DNA from: an uncultured Lachnospiraceae bacterium
Lineage (GTDB): Bacteria; Bacillota; Clostridia; Lachnospirales; Lachnospiraceae
DNA length: 54,816 nucleotides
Direction of reading: 5' to 3'
NCBI GenBank assembly: GCA_910585825.1
Contig: CAJUEY010000021.1
Coordinates: 1-54,816 of the forward strand
In this document: positions 52,856 through 54,816 of the stretch, piece by piece
How positions within the stretch are numbered: position 1 is the stretch's first letter
Layout of the letters: the number at the start of each line of letters is the position of its first letter
The notes under the pieces: generated by a model
The model's input: only the letters and a program-made list of their open reading frames with translations
Database searches by the model: none
What the model was told of the DNA's origin: nothing
Made by a program: the position numbers and the translations under genes

Positions 52856-53743
52856 ATGCAGAAACTTTTATTTGTATTTAATCCCCATGCAGGAAAGGGG
52901 CAGATCAAAAATAAATTACTGCAGATTGTGGATCTTATGGTAAAAGAGGAGTATGATGTCACCATATATCCCACACAGGCAAGGGAAGATGCCTTAAACA
53001 TTGTCAAGAACCGTGCAGAAGAATTTGACCTTATTGTATGCTGCGGCGGCGACGGAACGTTAGATGAGGCTGTCAGCGGAATGATGCTTTCTTCCAAAAA
53101 AGTGCCGCTGGGCTATATTCCGGCAGGAAGCACCAATGATTTTGCCAATTCCCTGAAGATTCCAAAAGACATGGTAAAAGCGGCAAAAGCTGCAGTGTCC
53201 GGTCGGAAATTTGCCTGTGATGTGGGTACGTTTAACGGCAATCCCTTTATTTATGTTGCAGCATTCGGTATTTTTACGGCTGTTTCTTATAAAACGCCTC
53301 AAGAGTGGAAAAATATACTGGGACATGTGGCATATATTTTAGAGGCGGCAAAAAGTCTGCCTGAAATTTCTTCATATTTTCTTCGGGTGGAGCATGACGG
53401 CGAAGTGATTGAAGATGAATTTATTTACGGCATGATCACCAATTCCAATTCTGTCGGCGGGTTCAAAAATATGACCGGCAAAAACGTACTGTTGGATGAT
53501 GGCAAATTTGAAGTGACGCTGATTCGGATGCCCAAAAATATTGTGGAACTGAATGCGATTCTGGCTTCTCTGACGAATCTGATCGACGATACGGATCTGA
53601 TTTATTCCTTTAAAAGCGATCATATTACTTTTATATCAGAAGAGGAGATTTCCTGGACGTTAGACGGGGAATTCGGCGGCAGCCACAGAGAGGCGACAGT
53701 GAAAAATATGCAGCAGGCATTGGAGATTATGGTGAAAAATTAG
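52856..53743 (+). CDS. YegS/BmrU-type lipid (diacylglycerol) kinase
   Basis: A 295-residue member of the diacylglycerol kinase catalytic family. The motifs are FNPHAGKG at the start, CCGGDGTLDEA (nucleotide binding) and GYIPAGSTNDFANS. The substrate may be diacylglycerol (recycling it to phosphatidic acid, as DgkB does) or another lipid; this cannot be decided from sequence. The ATG at 52856 is eight bases after AAAAGG; the ATG at 52847 directly abuts that site and is less likely. It is the last gene of the hprK run before a fresh promoter. Confidence 0.9.
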   Translation: MQKLLFVFNPHAGKGQIKNKLLQIVDLMVKEEYDVTIYPTQAREDALNIVKNRAEEFDLIVCCGGDGTLDEAVSGMMLSSKKVPLGYIPAGSTNDFANSLKIPKDMVKAAKAAVSGRKFACDVGTFNGNPFIYVAAFGIFTAVSYKTPQEWKNILGHVAYILEAAKSLPEISSYFLRVEHDGEVIEDEFIYGMITNSNSVGGFKNMTGKNVLLDDGKFEVTLIRMPKNIVELNAILASLTNLIDDTDLIYSFKSDHITFISEEEISWTLDGEFGGSHREATVKNMQQALEIMVKN

Positions 53744-53746
53744 GGG

Positions 53747-53775
53747 TTTATTTTTCAGAAGAAGTAGGCTATACT
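53747..53775 (+). promoter_or_regulatory. Candidate promoter of fbaA
   Basis: TTTATT (53747-53752, a weak -35) and TATACT (53770-53775) with a 17-bp spacer, starting just after the lipid kinase stop. Confidence 0.5.
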
Positions 53776-53810
53776 ATAAGAAATAAAATTAGAAAAGGAG
53801 AGATCAAGTT

Positions 53811-54674
53811 ATGTTAGTATCTGCAAAAGAAATGCTTGACAAAGCAAAAGCTGGCCACTATGCAGTAGGACAGTTCAATATCAACAACTTAGAGTGGACG
53901 AAGTCTATTCTTTTGACTGCACAGGAGTTAAATTCACCGGTTATCCTTGGTGTGTCTGAGGGTGCAGGCAAGTATATGACAGGTTTCAAAACAGTTGCAG
54001 CTATGGTAAAAGCAATGATCGAAGAATTAAATATTACAGTTCCGGTTGCGCTGCATTTGGATCACGGCTCCTATGAAGGATGTTTAAAATGCGTAGAAGC
54101 AGGATTTTCTTCTATCATGTTTGACGGATCTCATTATCCGATTGATGAGAACGTTGCAAAGACAACAGAGTTAGTAAAATTAGCTCATGACAAAGGAATT
54201 TCCATCGAGGCGGAAGTTGGTTCTATCGGCGGCGAAGAAGACGGCGTTGTAGGCATGGGTGAATGTGCAGATCCACAGGAATGTAAATCAATCGCTGACC
54301 TTGGCATTGATATGCTTGCAGCCGGCATCGGCAACATCCATGGCAAATATCCTGCAAACTGGGCAGGCTTAAGCTTTGAGACATTGGATGCAATCCAGCA
54401 GCTCACAGGAGATATGCCTCTTGTACTTCACGGCGGAACAGGTATTCCGGAAGATATGATTAAGAAAGCAATCTCTCTTGGGGTAGCTAAGATCAATGTC
54501 AATACAGAATGCCAGCTCTCATTCGCAGACGCTACACGTAAATATATTGAAGCAGGCAAGGATTTAGAGGGCAAAGGATTTGATCCTCGTAAATTACTGG
54601 CTCCCGGCGCAGAAGCAATCAAAGCAACTGTAAAAGAGAAGATGGAATTATTTGGTTCTGTAAATAAGGCTTAA
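53811..54674 (+). CDS. fba: Class II fructose-bisphosphate aldolase
   Basis: A 287-residue zinc aldolase that cleaves fructose 1,6-bisphosphate to dihydroxyacetone phosphate and glyceraldehyde 3-phosphate. The motif HLDHG at 82-86 holds the catalytic aspartate and a zinc histidine. The EAEVGSIGG segment, GIGNIHG (second histidine) and LHGGTGIP (third) complete the site. The length marks the class IIB Fba/GatY/KbaY group; the order of motifs and the setting favour the glycolytic enzyme over tagatose-bisphosphate aldolase. AAAAGGAG lies ten bases before the ATG. Codon use is strongly biased (many GCA, AAA, GAA and CTT codons), suggesting high expression. Confidence 0.93.
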   Translation: MLVSAKEMLDKAKAGHYAVGQFNINNLEWTKSILLTAQELNSPVILGVSEGAGKYMTGFKTVAAMVKAMIEELNITVPVALHLDHGSYEGCLKCVEAGFSSIMFDGSHYPIDENVAKTTELVKLAHDKGISIEAEVGSIGGEEDGVVGMGECADPQECKSIADLGIDMLAAGIGNIHGKYPANWAGLSFETLDAIQQLTGDMPLVLHGGTGIPEDMIKKAISLGVAKINVNTECQLSFADATRKYIEAGKDLEGKGFDPRKLLAPGAEAIKATVKEKMELFGSVNKA

Positions 54675-54690
54675 GTAAAATTGACTAAAA

Positions 54691-54715
54691 AACTTTTTGA
54701 AAAATAAGAAAAGTT
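54691..54715 (+). terminator. Weak terminator candidate after fba
   Basis: AACTTTT and AAAAGTT pair (7 bp, 11-base loop), followed by GTTTGAATTT. The stem is AT-rich and the tail imperfect. The last 100 bases of the window hold no recognisable gene. Confidence 0.3.
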
Positions 54716-54816
54716 GTTTGAATTTCCTATTGTATTTTTGGTTTTTTTGATGTATCTTAATATCCTGTCTTTGACAGTTAGTAGATTAAACAATCGCTGT
54801 ATCCCTTGTATTTTCT

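Noticed and set aside
54771..54776. TTGACA near the window end as a promoter
   Set aside because: No -10 box stands 16-18 bp downstream within the visible sequence.
1..54816. CRISPR array, tRNA, rRNA, complete insertion sequence or prophage
   Set aside because: No regularly spaced repeats, cloverleaf-like tails, rRNA-like segments, transposase or phage structural genes were recognised on reading.

Overview
This window is a stretch of chromosome from a moderate-GC Gram-positive anaerobe. The protein families point to the Clostridia, most likely Lachnospiraceae: a DUF512 radical-SAM protein, a DUF4250 protein, a TIR protein with an N-terminal zinc ribbon, an AgrA/LytTR-type regulator, non-sortase secreted proteins ending in lysine-rich tails, HPr kinase, WhiA and a stand-alone crotonase. 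No rRNA, tRNA, CRISPR array or intact transposase gene was seen. Almost all genes lie on the + strand; only the crt-like/proC pair is on the - strand.

Layout. (1) 1-20838 is a dense housekeeping block: DUF512 radical SAM, der, plsY, gpsA, dut-like, dnaE, pfkA, tig, clpP, clpX, lon, engB, a three-gene metal ABC importer, a parvulin isomerase, DUF4250 and a GH13 glycosidase. It joins GTPases of ribosome assembly, phospholipid synthesis, replication, glycolysis and a protein-quality-control cluster (trigger factor, ClpXP, Lon). (2) 20839-29045 is an accessory, partly AT-rich zone. It holds gene fragments, an unknown 118-residue protein next to a 549-residue HD phosphohydrolase, the crt-like/proC operon, a TIR-domain gene fused in frame to a LytTR response regulator and carrying several apparent lesions, a frameshifted small gene and an unknown 290-residue protein. 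(3) 29046-40575 is an envelope zone: a secreted FnIII-type protein with mutY behind it, a UDP-galactopyranose mutase and GT2 glycosyltransferase pair, a truncated HTH gene, a small inverted-repeat element and a 1596-residue modular surface protein. (4) 40576-43572 is a copper-response operon: csoR, then copA with a CopZ-like domain fused to its end. (5) 43573-54816 is again housekeeping: ftsH-uvrC, then hprK, M18 aminopeptidase, murB, rapZ, whiA, a lipid kinase and class II fructose-bisphosphate aldolase.

How the parts work together. PfkA and FbaA are neighbouring steps of glycolysis, and HprK/P is the sensor kinase of carbon catabolite control. The Glf/GT2 pair could supply galactofuranose or related sugars to a surface glycan. 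The copper operon has its CsoR-type operator inside the promoter spacer. Promoters with 17-bp spacers can be read upstream of the DUF512 gene, pfkA, tig, crt, the frameshifted gene at 27664, the FnIII gene, glf, csoR, ftsH, hprK and fbaA.

The strongest oddities are the decayed TIR/response-regulator chimera (25345-27519), the CopA-CopZ fusion that keeps an internal ribosome binding site and start codon, the 213-bp inverted-repeat element plus leader terminator in front of the giant surface protein, and the HD-phosphohydrolase/small-protein pair. That pair is the best candidate here for an undescribed two-gene system. Functions are assigned from motifs and remembered family features only; no database search was possible.
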